A stretch of 64,000 bases of DNA from Methylococcales bacterium (GCA_026398895.1 JAPLRZ010000036.1:1-64000); one strand, 5' to 3'. Positions 35,828 through 47,493 are shown, counted from the stretch's first letter. The notes: generated by a model not told the origin, from the sequence alone. Translations and numbers: made by a program.

Positions 35828-38504
35828 AGCAAGGCATTTCCGCGCCTTTACGCGCATAAAACCACCAAGTAATAGCGATACAACTGATATAAAAAATAAT
35901 AAAAAAGTACAAAGCCGCATGAACGCTGCCCGTTAAACTAATCGCTGTACCGTAACTTTTGGGTACAAAAAACGCGCCATACGCCGCGATTGCAGAGCTA
36001 AAACCTAATACAGCGGCTGATTCTTTTGCCGCCGCTTTGCGAATTTGACCTTCATCCATTCCAGCACTTGCAGTACGCTGTTGACTGGTCAAAAAAATCA
36101 CGGGAATCATTCTGAAGGTCGAACCGTTACCAATACCCGTGCTGAAGAATAATAAAATGAACATAGTCAAAAATCCCCAGAAGTTACCCGCATCTGTACC
36201 ACTGGGTAAAAAGTGTAATACCCCAAATACTGCCACGGTCATTACCACGAAGTTCCAGAAGGTCACCGTAGAACCGCCTAATTTATCAGCTAACCAGCCG
36301 CCTAAAGGTCGCACTAACGCACCTACCAATGGACCTAAAAAGGCGTATTGTAGAGGATTAACATCAGGAAACAAGGTTTTGGTCAACATTGGCAAACCTG
36401 CGGAATAGCCAATAAATGAGCCGAATGTGCCTGTATATAACCAGCACATAATCCAGTTGTGTTTGCGTTGAAAAATCACCGCTTGTTCTTTAAACGAGGC
36501 TTTGGCGGAGGCAATATCATTCATGCCAAACCATGCCGCGATGCTAGTAGCAATAATGAAGGGTACCCAGATAAAGCCTGCATTTTGTAACCACAGTGAT
36601 TTATGTACTTCGCCTTTTATCCACTCTTGCGGATCGCCACCAAACGCGCCAAACACGCCAGCGGTAATGACTAACGGCACAACAAACTGTACGGTACTGA
36701 CACCCAAGTTTCCTAAGCCCGCATTCAGACCTAAGGCTGTACCTTTTTGCGCTTGTGGAAAGAAGAAGCTGATATTCGCCATGCTAGAGGCAAAATTACC
36801 ACCACCGAAACCGCACAATAACGCTAATACCAGCATTAATACAAACGGGGTATTGGTGTCTTGTACGGCAAAACCTATCCAAATTGCAGGCAGTAATAAC
36901 GATGCAGTGCTGATCGCTGTCCAACGTCTGCCACCAAAAATAGGCACCATAAACGAATAGAAAATTCGTAACGTTGCTCCTGATAAACCTGGCAAAGCGG
37001 TCAGCCAGAATAATTCGTTGGTGGTGTATTTAAAGCCGATATTCGGTAAGTTAGTGACAACCACACTCCATACCATCCATACGGCGAAAGCCAATAGCAG
37101 GGCAGGGATGCTAATCCATAAATTACGATTGGCAATTTTTTTTCCTGTTGCTTCCCAAAAAGTGGGGTCTTCGGGATTCCATTCTGTCAGCACTAACGGT
37201 GATGGATGACTTAATTCAGGCAAATCTCTGGAAATTTGTGCCAATTCTGGCACAATTCGACGCTCCATTTTAACAATAGAAAAGTGCATCCATGTCAGCG
37301 CAATCATGTCCAGTATAAACAGCAGCATGAAGCAACTGCTCCAAACACCAGTCAAGTCGTTCAACATACCGAAGGTCAATGGCAGTAAAAATCCACCCAA
37401 ACCACCGACCATGCCAACCGCACCACCGACTGCACCAACGCTGTCAGGGTAATAAACAGGAATATGTTTATAAACAGCCGCTTTACCGAAGGACATAAAT
37501 AGTCCGAGGATAGAAATAAGCAAAATAAAACCAACGGGTTGAATAGCTAAGCTAAAAGCAATGTCGCCTCTGATGCCATGTACAATATAATCTGTCGGCG
37601 GGTAGGACAGAAAAAACGTACAAACCGCGCCAGCAATGAAGGTCGAGTACATGATTAGTCGTGCGCCATAACGGTCAGATAACCAACCGCCCAAGGCACG
37701 AAACAGACTGGCAAAAATAGAGAATGAGGCAGCCAACATACCTGCGGTTTTAATATCGAAACCGTAAGCACCGACTAAATAACGCGGCAACCATAGAGCT
37801 AAGGCAACAAATGCTCCAAACACGCAAAAGTAATACAGCGAAAATCGCCAGACTTGAATATTGTGCAGAGGTTTTAACTGGTCAGCAAAAGAGATATGTT
37901 TCAATCCTGCTGCACGTCGTGCTTTCAGCGTCGGTTCGTCTTCGGTCATAAACCAGAAAACGCCCGCCATCAATAGCAAAATGACTGCCCAGACTTGCGC
38001 GACTGCGTGCCAGCCAAAAGCCACCATCACAAAAGGTGCGATGAATTTAGTCACGGCTGCGCCAACATTACCTAATCCAAAAATACCAAGGGCAATGCCT
38101 TGTTTTTCAGGTGGATACCAGCGCGAAACGTAGGCAATACCTACTGCGAATGAACCACCCGCAACACCTACCCCTAATGCAGCGATTAAATACAGGATAT
38201 AAGTGTCAACGGTAGTGAGTAATAAGGTGGCAATGGCGGCGGTGACCATGACGCAGGCATAAATAATTCGTCCACCGTATTGGTCACTCCAAATACCCAA
38301 TATGAGTCGAATGAGTGAGCCTGAAAGAATCGGTGTGCCAATGAGTAGACCAAATTCTGTTTCGCTTAAACCCAAGTCCTTTTGAATTTGTAAGCCGATA
38401 ATAGAGAAGATTGTCCAGACTGCAAAACACACGGTAAACGCCACTGTACTTAAAAGTAACGCCTGCTGCTGTTGCTGTGGACTTGCCTGAGATATTTCTG
38501 TCAT
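35826..38504 (-). CDS. narK: fused nitrate/nitrite transporter NarK1-NarK2
   Basis: 892 residues comprising two complete 12-helix major-facilitator transporters joined by a linker near residues 410-450. The first half carries GIFGLGNVGAAVTKF (a NarK1-type nitrate signature). The second carries GGNFASSMANISFFFP and TALGLNAGLGNLGVS (NarK2-type signatures). Both halves retain the conserved Arg regions in helices 2 and 8 (SLIRLILGIWSDQYG; TLRIFYSFMVPIFG). The same fusion is known from denitrifiers such as Paracoccus: one half acts as proton/nitrate symporter, the other as nitrate/nitrite antiporter. It lies upstream of narGHJI on the same strand and supplies cytoplasmic nitrate to NarG. Confidence 0.95.
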   Translation of the reverse strand: MTEISQASPQQQQQALLLSTVAFTVCFAVWTIFSIIGLQIQKDLGLSETEFGLLIGTPILSGSLIRLILGIWSDQYGGRIIYACVMVTAAIATLLLTTVDTYILYLIAALGVGVAGGSFAVGIAYVSRWYPPEKQGIALGIFGLGNVGAAVTKFIAPFVMVAFGWHAVAQVWAVILLLMAGVFWFMTEDEPTLKARRAAGLKHISFADQLKPLHNIQVWRFSLYYFCVFGAFVALALWLPRYLVGAYGFDIKTAGMLAASFSIFASLFRALGGWLSDRYGARLIMYSTFIAGAVCTFFLSYPPTDYIVHGIRGDIAFSLAIQPVGFILLISILGLFMSFGKAAVYKHIPVYYPDSVGAVGGAVGMVGGLGGFLLPLTFGMLNDLTGVWSSCFMLLFILDMIALTWMHFSIVKMERRIVPELAQISRDLPELSHPSPLVLTEWNPEDPTFWEATGKKIANRNLWISIPALLLAFAVWMVWSVVVTNLPNIGFKYTTNELFWLTALPGLSGATLRIFYSFMVPIFGGRRWTAISTASLLLPAIWIGFAVQDTNTPFVLMLVLALLCGFGGGNFASSMANISFFFPQAQKGTALGLNAGLGNLGVSTVQFVVPLVITAGVFGAFGGDPQEWIKGEVHKSLWLQNAGFIWVPFIIATSIAAWFGMNDIASAKASFKEQAVIFQRKHNWIMCWLYTGTFGSFIGYSAGLPMLTKTLFPDVNPLQYAFLGPLVGALVRPLGGWLADKLGGSTVTFWNFVVMTVAVFGVLHFLPSGTDAGNFWGFLTMFILLFFSTGIGNGSTFRMIPVIFLTSQQRTASAGMDEGQIRKAAAKESAAVLGFSSAIAAYGAFFVPKSYGTAISLTGSVHAALYFFIIFYISCIAITWWFYARKGAEMPC

Positions 38505-38715
38505 ATTCCCTCTTTAATTATATTCATATTTAATTTGTGTATTCTAGCAGTCACTGCATTGGCAATATACTTCAATTATATTACGGCATTTATATCCAGC
38601 GTTGAGGAATCAGTATTTTTGTGGTGTAATACCGACGTTTTACGTCTTAATGCGCCTCTTACTTTATATTGAAAATTAAGGGGATGGTTTCGCCATAACT
38701 TGATTTGGAGGGTAG

Positions 38716-40076
<1,361 letters not shown>

Positions 40077-40077
<1 letters not shown>

Positions 40078-41279
40078 TGTCGGCTAGAAAATTTTTAGAC
40101 AACATAGAGCCGTATTTTACCAAAGGTGCTAAATTGGAAAAGTATTACGGTCTCTATGAGATGGTCGATACGTTCATTTATACGCCTGCTGATGTAACAC
40201 GCGGTACAACTCACGTTCGTGATGGTAACGATTTAAAACGTACCATGACTTTTGTGGTAATTGCGACGTTTTTTTGTATTTTGATGGCAGTGTACAACAC
40301 AGGCTATCAAGCTAACGTGGCAATGGCAGAAATGCACTTGGACAAAATTCCTAATTGGCGCAGTATTCCAATGACGATGTTTGGTTACAATCCATACAAT
40401 CCTTTTTCCTGTGTCGTTCATGGTGCTTTATATTTCCTTCCTATTTATGTCATTACCTTGGCGATAGGTGGTATTTGGGAAGTTATTTTTGCAACCGTTC
40501 GCGGTCACGAAGTTAACGAAGGCTTTTTAGTCACTTCCATGTTATACACATTGATTATGCCACCCGATATGCCTTTATGGCAGGTCGCGCTAGGTATTTC
40601 TTTCGGTGTTGTGATTGGTAAAGAAGTCTTCGGTGGTACGGGCAAAAACTTTTTAAATCCTGCATTAAGCGGACGGGCATTTTTATATTTTGCTTATCCA
40701 GCGTCTATTTCTGGCGATTCAGTGTGGATAGCAGTGGATGGTTATACCGCTGCAACGCCCTTAGGCTTAGCGGCTAACGGTGGTTTAGAAGCAGTTTACA
40801 ATGCACACTACAGTTGGTTTCAAACCTTCTTTGGTTTTGAACCAGGTTGTTTAGGTGAAACTTCTACCCTCGCTATTTTACTGGGCGCGGCATTCTTGCT
40901 TTACACTCGCGTTGCCTCGTATCGCATCATGGGCGGTGTGTTTTTGGGTATGGTTGCAACGTCAGTCATGTTTAACATGATCGGCAGTGACACTAACCAT
41001 ATGTTCGCGTTTCCTTGGTATTGGCACTTAACCGTGGGCGGTTTCGCTTTTGGTATGGTGTATATGGCGACTGACCCTGTCAGTGCGGCGATGACCAATA
41101 CAGGTCGTTGGATATTTGGCGCGTTAGTCGGTGGTATGACGGTATTAATCCGCGTGGTTAATCCAGCATTCCCCGAAGGCATTATGCTGGCGATTTTATT
41201 TTCCAATATGTTTGCCCCGACTATCGATTACTTTGTCATGCAAGCAAATATCAGAAGAAGGATGAAACGCCATGCTTAA
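40077..41279 (+). CDS. nqrB: Na+-translocating NADH:quinone reductase subunit B
   Basis: 400 residues, integral membrane subunit binding riboflavin and covalent FMN. The flavinylation motif is D-G-Y-T-A-A-T with Thr227 as the acceptor. Around it is the canonical [23 protein letters not shown] region. About ten helices. Overlaps nqrA by one base and nqrC by eight. Confidence 0.97.
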
Positions 41280-42192
41280 ATGCCAATATACTGAAAAACT
41301 TTGCTCAAAATTAGAGCAATGTGAGCATTACCAAAAATTCAGAGCTTATTGTCTAAAGGTTTTAGCATTAAGCAACGATAACCTAGAAAAAACCATCGCC
41401 ATTGCAGTCGCATTATGTTTAGTGTGTGCGGTGCTAGTGGCATTTGCCGCTGTCGCTTTAAAACCGTTGCAAGTCAGTAACAAAGAATTGGACATGAAGA
41501 AAAATATTCTTGATGTTGCAGGTTTGTTACAAGCTGATAGCGACATTGAAAAAGTATTTTCCTCTCAAATTGAAGCCAAACTGGTCGATTTAGAAACAGG
41601 TGAGTATGCCGAAGGCAATGCCAACGAATACGACCAACGCAAAGCGGCAAAAGACCCTGCGCAAAGCGTCGCCATTCCTAAAGACAAAGACATTGCCCAT
41701 ATTCGTGTGAAAGCGAAACTGGCTAAAGTTTATTTAGTTAAAGACGGCAACACCACTAAATCCATTATTTTACCCGTCAGTGGTTATGGTTTATGGTCAA
41801 CGTTATATGGTTTCTTAGCCTTAGATGCTGACGGTCAAACCGTACAAAGCATCAACTTCTACGACCAAGCAGAAACTCCAGGATTAGGCGGAGAAGTCGT
41901 TAATCCAAAATGGCGTGCGTTGTGGAAAGGCAAAAAAGTCTATGCCGAAGCTGACCAAGCCTCATTAGAAAAAGGTTTGATTGGTGAAGCAGATAAAGGC
42001 GAGCCAGCATTAAGCTTGATTAAAGGCACAGTGGACAACAGCAAAGCAGGTTCACAATATCAAGTGGACGGTTTAGCGGGTGCATCATTAACCAGTACAG
42101 GCGTAACTAATTTAGTCAGATACTGGATGAGCAACGAAGGCTTTTCAACCTATTTATCCAAAGTCAGAACGGTTGCGGAGAAAAAATCATGA
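41272..42192 (+). CDS. nqrC: Na+-translocating NADH:quinone reductase subunit C, Cys-rich N-terminal extension
   Basis: 306 residues. NqrC carries covalent FMN in the periplasm. Normal NqrC begins a few residues before the membrane helix, which here is [20 protein letters not shown] at 41-60. This protein has about 35 extra residues with four Cys (C4, C11, C17, C27). The start at 41272 is supported by AAGGA nine bases upstream and the overlap with nqrB. The flavinylation site reads D-G-L-A-G-A-S with Ser272 where NqrC usually has Thr. The downstream LTSTGVTN matches the family. Confidence 0.95.
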   Translation: MLKCQYTEKLCSKLEQCEHYQKFRAYCLKVLALSNDNLEKTIAIAVALCLVCAVLVAFAAVALKPLQVSNKELDMKKNILDVAGLLQADSDIEKVFSSQIEAKLVDLETGEYAEGNANEYDQRKAAKDPAQSVAIPKDKDIAHIRVKAKLAKVYLVKDGNTTKSIILPVSGYGLWSTLYGFLALDADGQTVQSINFYDQAETPGLGGEVVNPKWRALWKGKKVYAEADQASLEKGLIGEADKGEPALSLIKGTVDNSKAGSQYQVDGLAGASLTSTGVTNLVRYWMSNEGFSTYLSKVRTVAEKKS

Positions 42193-42869
42193 ATGAAATT
42201 TTAACTGATGAAACCAAAAAGGTACTAACCGAACCCTTAGTCACCAATAACCCTATCACCTTACAAGTGTTGGGTATTTGTTCAGCGTTAGCGGTAACAT
42301 CACAAATGTCAACCTCGCTGATTATGGCATTAGCGTTGACCTTAGTAACCGCCTGTTCTAGTGCGGCAATTTCTGCGATTCGTAACCATATTCCGAGCAG
42401 TATTCGGATTATCGTACAGATGACCATTATTGCATCATTGGTAATCGTGGTTGACCAAATCCTGAAAGCCTTTGCTTATGACGTGAGCAAACAACTGTCA
42501 GTATTCGTGGGTTTGATTATCACCAACTGTATCGTAATGGGTCGCGCTGAAGCTTACGCCATGAAAAATCCACCACTGGAAAGTTTCATGGACGGTATCG
42601 GTAACGGCGCAGGTTATAGCTTGATTTTAATCATCGTCGCATTTTTCAGAGAAACCTTAGGTTCAGGTAAATTACTGGGCATCGAAGTTTTCAAGCTAAC
42701 CAAAGATGGCGGCTGGTACGATCCTAACGGTTTAATGCTATTACCACCGAGCGCGTTTTTTATCATCGGCTTAATTATTTGGAGTGTCCGTCAATGGAAA
42801 CCTGCTCAAAATGAAACCGTTGAATTTAAAATTATGTCGATTTCTCATGGTGAAGGAGGACATCACTAA
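42189..42869 (+). CDS. nqrD: Na+-translocating NADH:quinone reductase subunit D
   Basis: 226 residues, six-helix membrane subunit homologous to NqrE and RnfE. Conserved half-site with [20 protein letters not shown], the Cys that helps hold the intramembrane [2Fe-2S] cluster, and [18 protein letters not shown]. The second conserved Cys region is ICSALAVT. Overlaps nqrC by four bases and abuts nqrE. Confidence 0.97.
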   Translation: MNEILTDETKKVLTEPLVTNNPITLQVLGICSALAVTSQMSTSLIMALALTLVTACSSAAISAIRNHIPSSIRIIVQMTIIASLVIVVDQILKAFAYDVSKQLSVFVGLIITNCIVMGRAEAYAMKNPPLESFMDGIGNGAGYSLILIIVAFFRETLGSGKLLGIEVFKLTKDGGWYDPNGLMLLPPSAFFIIGLIIWSVRQWKPAQNETVEFKIMSISHGEGGHH

Positions 42870-43477
42870 TGGAAAACTATATCAGTTTATTCGTTAAAGC
42901 GGTTTTCATTGAAAACCTCGCACTGTCCTTCTTTTTGGGTATGTGTACGTTTATTGCGGTCTCGAAAAAAATCTCCACCGCAATGGGTTTGGGTATCGCG
43001 GTTATGGTGGTACAAGCCATTACCGTTCCTGCCAATAACATCGTGTACCACGCGCTGTTAAAAGAAGATGCACTTTCTTGGATGGGCATTACAGGCGTTG
43101 ATTTAAGCTTCTTAGCACTATTAAGCTGTATCGGTATGATTGCCGCGTTAGTACAAATTCTGGAAATGATTTTAGACAAATTCTTTCCTGCGTTGTACCA
43201 CGCGCTAGGCATATTCTTACCGTTAATCACCGTGAACTGCGCCATTTTAGGTGGTAGTTTATTCATGATTGAACGTGACTATAACTTAGGTGAAAGTGTC
43301 ACTTACGGCATAGGCAGTGGTTTAGGTTGGGCATTAGCCATTACCGTTATGGCGGGCGTACGCGAAAAACTCAAATACAGTGATATTCCTGCTGGCTTAC
43401 AAGGTCTAGGCATTACCTTTATCACTGCGGGTCTGATGTCATTAGGCTTTATGGCCTTCTCTGGCATCCAACTTTAG
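42869..43477 (+). CDS. nqrE: Na+-translocating NADH:quinone reductase subunit E
   Basis: 202 residues, six helices, partner of NqrD. Cluster Cys regions are [15 protein letters not shown] and [19 protein letters not shown]. The usual [23 protein letters not shown] start is intact. Overlaps the nqrD stop by one base; nqrF starts 12 bases downstream with GGAAGG before it. Confidence 0.97.
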   Translation: MENYISLFVKAVFIENLALSFFLGMCTFIAVSKKISTAMGLGIAVMVVQAITVPANNIVYHALLKEDALSWMGITGVDLSFLALLSCIGMIAALVQILEMILDKFFPALYHALGIFLPLITVNCAILGGSLFMIERDYNLGESVTYGIGSGLGWALAITVMAGVREKLKYSDIPAGLQGLGITFITAGLMSLGFMAFSGIQL

Positions 43478-43489
43478 GAAGGTATCAAT

Positions 43490-44710
43490 ATGCTGGAAAT
43501 TATTTTAGGGATTATTATTTTCACTGGGCTGGTTATTGCCATGGTGTTTGTCATTATCGGCGCGAAAAGTAAGTTAGTTGCCGAAGGTGATGTTGAAATC
43601 ATCATCAATGATGAAAAGAAAATTCATGTGCCTTCGGGATCAAAGCTGCTCACTGCCTTGTCGGATAACGGCTTGTTCGTGTCCTCAGCGTGTGGCGGTG
43701 GTGGTACTTGTGGACAATGTAAGGTCAAAGTCAAATCAGGTGGTGGTGAAATTTTACCGACTGAATTAGGACACATCACTAAGCGCGAAGCCGCACACGG
43801 TGAGCGTTTAGCCTGTCAAGTGTCTATTAAACACGACATGGAAGTTGAAGTTGAAGACTCGGTATTCGGCGTGAAAAAATGGGAATGTACCGTTAAGTCT
43901 AACGACAACGTTGCCACATTCATTAAAGAGTTAGTATTGCAACTGCCAGAAGGCGAAGCAATCAACTACCGTGCGGGTGGCTACATTCAAATTGAATGTC
44001 CAGCGCACGTTGCGAAATACGCAGACTTTGACGTTGCCGACCGTTTCCATGAAGACTGGGACAAGTTCAATATTTGGCGTTATGTGTCTACGGTAAAAGA
44101 ACCGACTTTACGCGCTTACTCAATGGCTTCTTATCCTGAAGAAAAAGAAATCATGTTAAACGTGCGTATTGCCACACCACCACCTCGTGCTGATGAAAGC
44201 GTACCACCTGGCATTATGTCATCGTTCATTTTTAACCTGAAACCAGGTGACAAAGTGCTGGTATCAGGACCTTATGGTGAGTTTTATGCCAAAGAAACTG
44301 ATGCTGAAATGGTATTTGTTGGCGGTGGTGCGGGTATGGCACCGATGCGCTCACACATTTTCGATCAACTCAGACGGTTGAAATCCAAACGCAAAATGAC
44401 CTTCTGGTACGGTGCGCGTAGCAAACGCGAAATGTTCTATGTAGAAGATTTCGATATGTTAGCCAAAGAAAATGACAACTTTGTGTGGCATACCGCACTG
44501 TCTGATCCATTACCCGACGACAATTGGGATGGCTACACAGGCTTTATTCATAATGTGTTGTTTGAAGAGTATTTAAAAAATCATCCAGCACCCGAAGATT
44601 GTGAATTCTATATGTGCGGGCCACCGATGATGAACGCCGCTGTTATCAAGATGTTATTAGATAACGGCGTTGAACCAGAAAACATCATGCTTGATGATTT
44701 TGGTGGTTAG
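43490..44710 (+). CDS. nqrF: Na+-translocating NADH:quinone reductase subunit F (NADH-oxidising)
   Basis: 406 residues. One N-terminal helix is followed by a plant-type [2Fe-2S] ferredoxin domain with C68, C74, C77 ([12 protein letters not shown]) and C109. An FAD domain (RAYSMASYP) and an NADH domain ([31 protein letters not shown]) complete it. Entry point of electrons into the complex. Last gene of the operon; terminator 60 bases downstream. No apbE flavin transferase follows, although the complex needs one, so it must lie elsewhere. Confidence 0.97.
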   Translation: MLEIILGIIIFTGLVIAMVFVIIGAKSKLVAEGDVEIIINDEKKIHVPSGSKLLTALSDNGLFVSSACGGGGTCGQCKVKVKSGGGEILPTELGHITKREAAHGERLACQVSIKHDMEVEVEDSVFGVKKWECTVKSNDNVATFIKELVLQLPEGEAINYRAGGYIQIECPAHVAKYADFDVADRFHEDWDKFNIWRYVSTVKEPTLRAYSMASYPEEKEIMLNVRIATPPPRADESVPPGIMSSFIFNLKPGDKVLVSGPYGEFYAKETDAEMVFVGGGAGMAPMRSHIFDQLRRLKSKRKMTFWYGARSKREMFYVEDFDMLAKENDNFVWHTALSDPLPDDNWDGYTGFIHNVLFEEYLKNHPAPEDCEFYMCGPPMMNAAVIKMLLDNGVEPENIMLDDFGG

Positions 44711-44767
44711 AGTCGGCGTTCAAATCCTGTCCTGAGTTTATCGAAGGGCTAGGTTTGTGCTTTTTGA

Positions 44768-44806
44768 ACGAGGAGATGGGTGTGTGCCTACTCCTCGTTT
44801 TTTTTT
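44768..44806 (+). terminator. rho-independent terminator of the nqr operon
   Basis: ACGAGGAG, 15-base loop, CTCCTCGT, then a nine-T run. A degenerate fragment of the TTCGACAAGCTCA-family repeat (TGTCCTGAGTTTATCGAAGG) lies just before it at about 44728-44747. Confidence 0.92.
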
Positions 44807-44838
44807 AGGTTTTTGTTGGTAACATGAGGATTTTGACA

Positions 44839-45666
44839 ATGAAGAGTATTTTTAAAAATAGGGTGTGGTTGGTATTGACGCTGTTGTTTTGCTTGTCACC
44901 AGCTTTTGCAGTTGACTACAAAGATTTTATTCACGCGACACCCACCAGCGATTTTATTGATAATGGTGATGGCACAGTAACACATAAAATAACTGGCTTA
45001 ACATGGATGCGCTGTTCAATGGGGCAAACGTGGACGGGTTCAAGCTGTTCTGGGAATGTCACCAAATATAAACTTGATAAGGCAATGGCTTTAACTTTAA
45101 AAGGCGATTGGCGATTACCTAACATTGATGAGTTGCTATCTATTGTGGAAAAAGAAAATCAAAAACCTACGATTAATACAACAATATTTCCCGATACGCC
45201 TATCTATGGTTTTTGGTCGTCTTCACCCTCCTATATTGACCCCTATAACGGCGCGTGGTTAGTGAGTTTCAGTGATGGTTACAGCGGCTTCGGCGGCAGC
45301 TACGACTACGCAGTTCGGCTCGTGCGCGGCGGACAGTGGACTTCTAGTTTTTTGGAAAAAGAAAATAACGAAATAGCACAAGAGATGTACCTAGCAGCGG
45401 GAAAATCTGAACGTGAAGGTTCAAGTACGCAAGCCAAAGAAACTTACGAAATGATTATTTCGAGATTCCCAGATAGCGTCTATGCAGTCAAAGCCAATGA
45501 CCAACTGTTACAAATAAATAGAGTTACTGGAATGGAATCTTCGGCAAGAGAATCAGATTACAACAGCAAACGCCGTGCTTATGATGCTTGTAAAATTGAA
45601 ATGGACTCTTGTTACGCATCAGGCAGACGCGATGGTTGCTACAGAGATTGTGACCGTCTTCTGTAG
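44839..45666 (+). CDS. exported DUF1566 (Lcl C-terminal-like) protein with TPR-like tail
   Basis: 275 residues from the ATG at 44839, which has GAGGA eight bases before it; an in-frame ATG at 44824 contains that Shine-Dalgarno. The signal peptide (WLVLTLLFCLSPAFA) is followed by a DUF1566 domain: FIDNGDGTVTHKITGLTWMR, then GDWRLPNIDELLSIV, then GFWSSSPS and YAVRLVRGG. It ends with a short helical region (AKETYEMIISRFPDSVYAVKA) like a tetratricopeptide/YbgF-type repeat, and four Cys near the C-terminus. DUF1566 domains resemble FGE/lectin-like folds and are common in surface or periplasmic proteins. Function unknown. Confidence 0.85.
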   Translation: MKSIFKNRVWLVLTLLFCLSPAFAVDYKDFIHATPTSDFIDNGDGTVTHKITGLTWMRCSMGQTWTGSSCSGNVTKYKLDKAMALTLKGDWRLPNIDELLSIVEKENQKPTINTTIFPDTPIYGFWSSSPSYIDPYNGAWLVSFSDGYSGFGGSYDYAVRLVRGGQWTSSFLEKENNEIAQEMYLAAGKSEREGSSTQAKETYEMIISRFPDSVYAVKANDQLLQINRVTGMESSARESDYNSKRRAYDACKIEMDSCYASGRRDGCYRDCDRLL

Positions 45667-45668
45667 TC

Positions 45669-45777
45669 CGTAGGTCGGGTTAGCGATAGCGTAACCCGAC
45701 ATTTTCCGAAACATCAACGTACACGGTGTAATCCACGCTTTTGTCGGGTTACGGCTAACGCCTAACCCGACCTACGG
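45669..45777. repeat. REP-like double hairpin (BIME-like) next to RAYT
   Basis: CGTAGGTCGGGTTAGCGATA with GCGTAACCCGAC at the left and GTCGGGTTACGGC, TAACGCCTAACCCGACCTACG at the right, in inverted orientation. The GTAGG head followed by an imperfect stem is the usual shape of RAYT-mobilised REP units. Confidence 0.85.
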
Positions 45778-45778
45778 T

Positions 45779-45897
45779 GTTATGATATGTAAAATTTCAT
45801 CATCTATCTAAATCATCATGCGTTATCGCCGTGTTTATATCAAAGGTGGTTGTTATTTCTTTACTGTGGTTACTGAAAAACGCCGTAAATTTTTTTC
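45779..45897 (+). pseudogene. duplicated 5' end of the RAYT gene (truncated copy)
   Basis: About 115 bp nearly identical to 46019-46139, covering the leader (TTATGATATG...CATCATCTATCTAAATCATC) and the first ~26 codons (ATG at 45818, MRYRRVYIKGGCYFFTVV). It then breaks off into a TTCCCAAGCTCCGCTTGGGAA hairpin (45901-45921) and a REP-like pair (45935-46010). Confidence 0.9.
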
Positions 45898-45934
45898 TCG
45901 TTCCCAAGCTCCGCTTGGGAATGCCTACCCTCAA

Positions 45935-46010
45935 GTTAGCGATAGCGTAACCCGACACACACCGTGCATTATGTTGTGTCGGGTTACGGCTAACGCCTAA
46001 CCCGACCTAC
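45935..46010. repeat. REP-like double hairpin between truncated and complete RAYT copies
   Basis: GTTAGCGATAGCGTAACCCG and GTCGGGTTACGGC plus TAACGCCTAACCCGACCTAC, same units as 45669-45777. Preceded by a separate 21-bp hairpin at 45901-45921. Confidence 0.85.
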
Positions 46011-46060
46011 GATTACGATGTTATGATATGCAAAATCCATCATCATCTATCTAAATCATC

Positions 46061-46597
46061 ATGCGTTATCGCCGTGTTTATATCAAAGGCGGATGTTATT
46101 TCTTTACTGTGGTCACTGAAAAACGCCGTAAATTCTTCGCTGATGCCGATAATGTGGAACGATTACGCACGGCGTTTAAAACGGTGATGGCAAAACGCCC
46201 TTTTGTCATTGATGCGGCGGTGGTGTTACCTGACCATTTACATTTTATTTGGACATTACCTGAAAACGACTGCGACTATTCAACACGCTGGCGACTCATC
46301 AAATCCGCATTTACTAAACAACTCCCTGATAAACCTGCTGTACAAAATACTAATCGGCAAAACAAAAAACAACAAGCGATATGGCAACATCGAGGCTGGG
46401 AACATTGCTTACGCGATGAACTCGATTTTCAACGTCATGTTGATTATATTCACTATAATCCTGTAAAACACGGTTATGTCAAACGTGCTGCTGATTGGCA
46501 ATACTCAAGCATTCACCGCTATATCAAACTGGGTATGCTCAATGAACAATGGGGCGGTGCTGAGTTGGATTTTGTTGAGATGATTGGTGATGAATGA
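46061..46597 (+). CDS. REP-associated tyrosine transposase (RAYT, Y1/IS200-like)
   Basis: 178 residues, single-strand DNA transposase of the Y1 HUH group. The HUH motif is PDHLHFIWTLP and the catalytic Tyr region is HVDYIHYNPVKHGYVKRAADWQYSSIHRY. N-terminus RRVYIKGGCYFFTVVTEKRR is typical of the family. The domesticated RAYT enzymes mobilise REP sequences rather than their own gene. REP-like hairpins with a GTAG head lie immediately upstream, and relatives lie at 10638. Looks full length and intact. Confidence 0.92.
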   Translation: MRYRRVYIKGGCYFFTVVTEKRRKFFADADNVERLRTAFKTVMAKRPFVIDAAVVLPDHLHFIWTLPENDCDYSTRWRLIKSAFTKQLPDKPAVQNTNRQNKKQQAIWQHRGWEHCLRDELDFQRHVDYIHYNPVKHGYVKRAADWQYSSIHRYIKLGMLNEQWGGAELDFVEMIGDE

Positions 46598-46668
46598 GCG
46601 CGAAGCGCGACGGTGTATTCACCCCATCGCAACGTTTTTGGTATATCTAAAATCGTATTAGAATTCAA

Positions 46669-47322
46669 ATGTTATTAAGCCAACACACCGCCATGCAACC
46701 AGAGCCTACTCTCTACTACATACACGATCCTATGTGCAGTTGGTGTTACGCCTTCCGCCCCGTTTGGACAGAAATCCAACAGCAACTCGACACCAGTGTC
46801 AGTGTGCAATACGTCCTTGGCGGACTTGCGCCCGATTCCGACCAGCCGATGCCACCAGAAACCCGCACTTATATACGAAACCAGTGGCTTAAAATCATTG
46901 AGACCGTTCCTGATACGCTATTTAATTTTGCGTTTTGGGAGCAATGTCAACCTGTCCGTTCTACATATCCCGCTTGTCGAGCGGTACTGCTTGCCAGACA
47001 ACAGGGCAAAGAATACGAAATCGCCATGATTCACGCGATTCAGGATGCCTACTATCAACAGGCACGCAACCCATCTGAGCGTAACACCTTGTGTACACTG
47101 GCACAACAGATCGGGTTGGATTCTGATGTATTCGCTAGTGCGTTGGATGATGACACAACTCAACAAGCATTGCTTACAGACATCGGTTTTGCTCGCAGTA
47201 TCGGTGGAAATAGCTACCCATCACTGTTTCTACAACAAAATGACACAATCCAATCCATTGCACACCATTACACCGATACCGCCAAAGTGCTGCGCACCAT
47301 TGAAGAGGTGTTAGCTAGATAG
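46669..47322 (+). CDS. DsbA/FrnE-family thioredoxin-fold protein
   Basis: 217 residues, no signal peptide, so cytoplasmic. The active site is DPMCSWCYAFRP (CxxC as CSWC), followed by the helical insertion and a late cis-Pro region SIGGNSYPSLFL. Similar to DsbA-like/2-hydroxychromene isomerase-like proteins with CSWC. The ATG at 46669 has no clear Shine-Dalgarno; the ATG at 46693 (after eight residues) is an alternative. Probable disulphide or thiol oxidoreductase with unknown partner. Confidence 0.87.
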   Translation: MLLSQHTAMQPEPTLYYIHDPMCSWCYAFRPVWTEIQQQLDTSVSVQYVLGGLAPDSDQPMPPETRTYIRNQWLKIIETVPDTLFNFAFWEQCQPVRSTYPACRAVLLARQQGKEYEIAMIHAIQDAYYQQARNPSERNTLCTLAQQIGLDSDVFASALDDDTTQQALLTDIGFARSIGGNSYPSLFLQQNDTIQSIAHHYTDTAKVLRTIEEVLAR

Positions 47323-47493
47323 AAAGCTATGAAAACCATTGCAATGGCTGATAAAGGGTAGCTAGATTGAGGTTCGCTTACTCAACACAAACTATGAAAC
47401 GAAACAATATTTTTGAGAAATTAAAAAAATTGTAGTCTACACCCATTATTTTCCCATAAGATACGTCTTCGCAGACTTTTTCATAAGGAGAAT

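Noticed and set aside
35302-35920. Minus-strand frames opposite the small exported protein
   Set aside because: The plus-strand gene has a signal peptide and its own terminator; the opposing frames have no Shine-Dalgarno or family signature.
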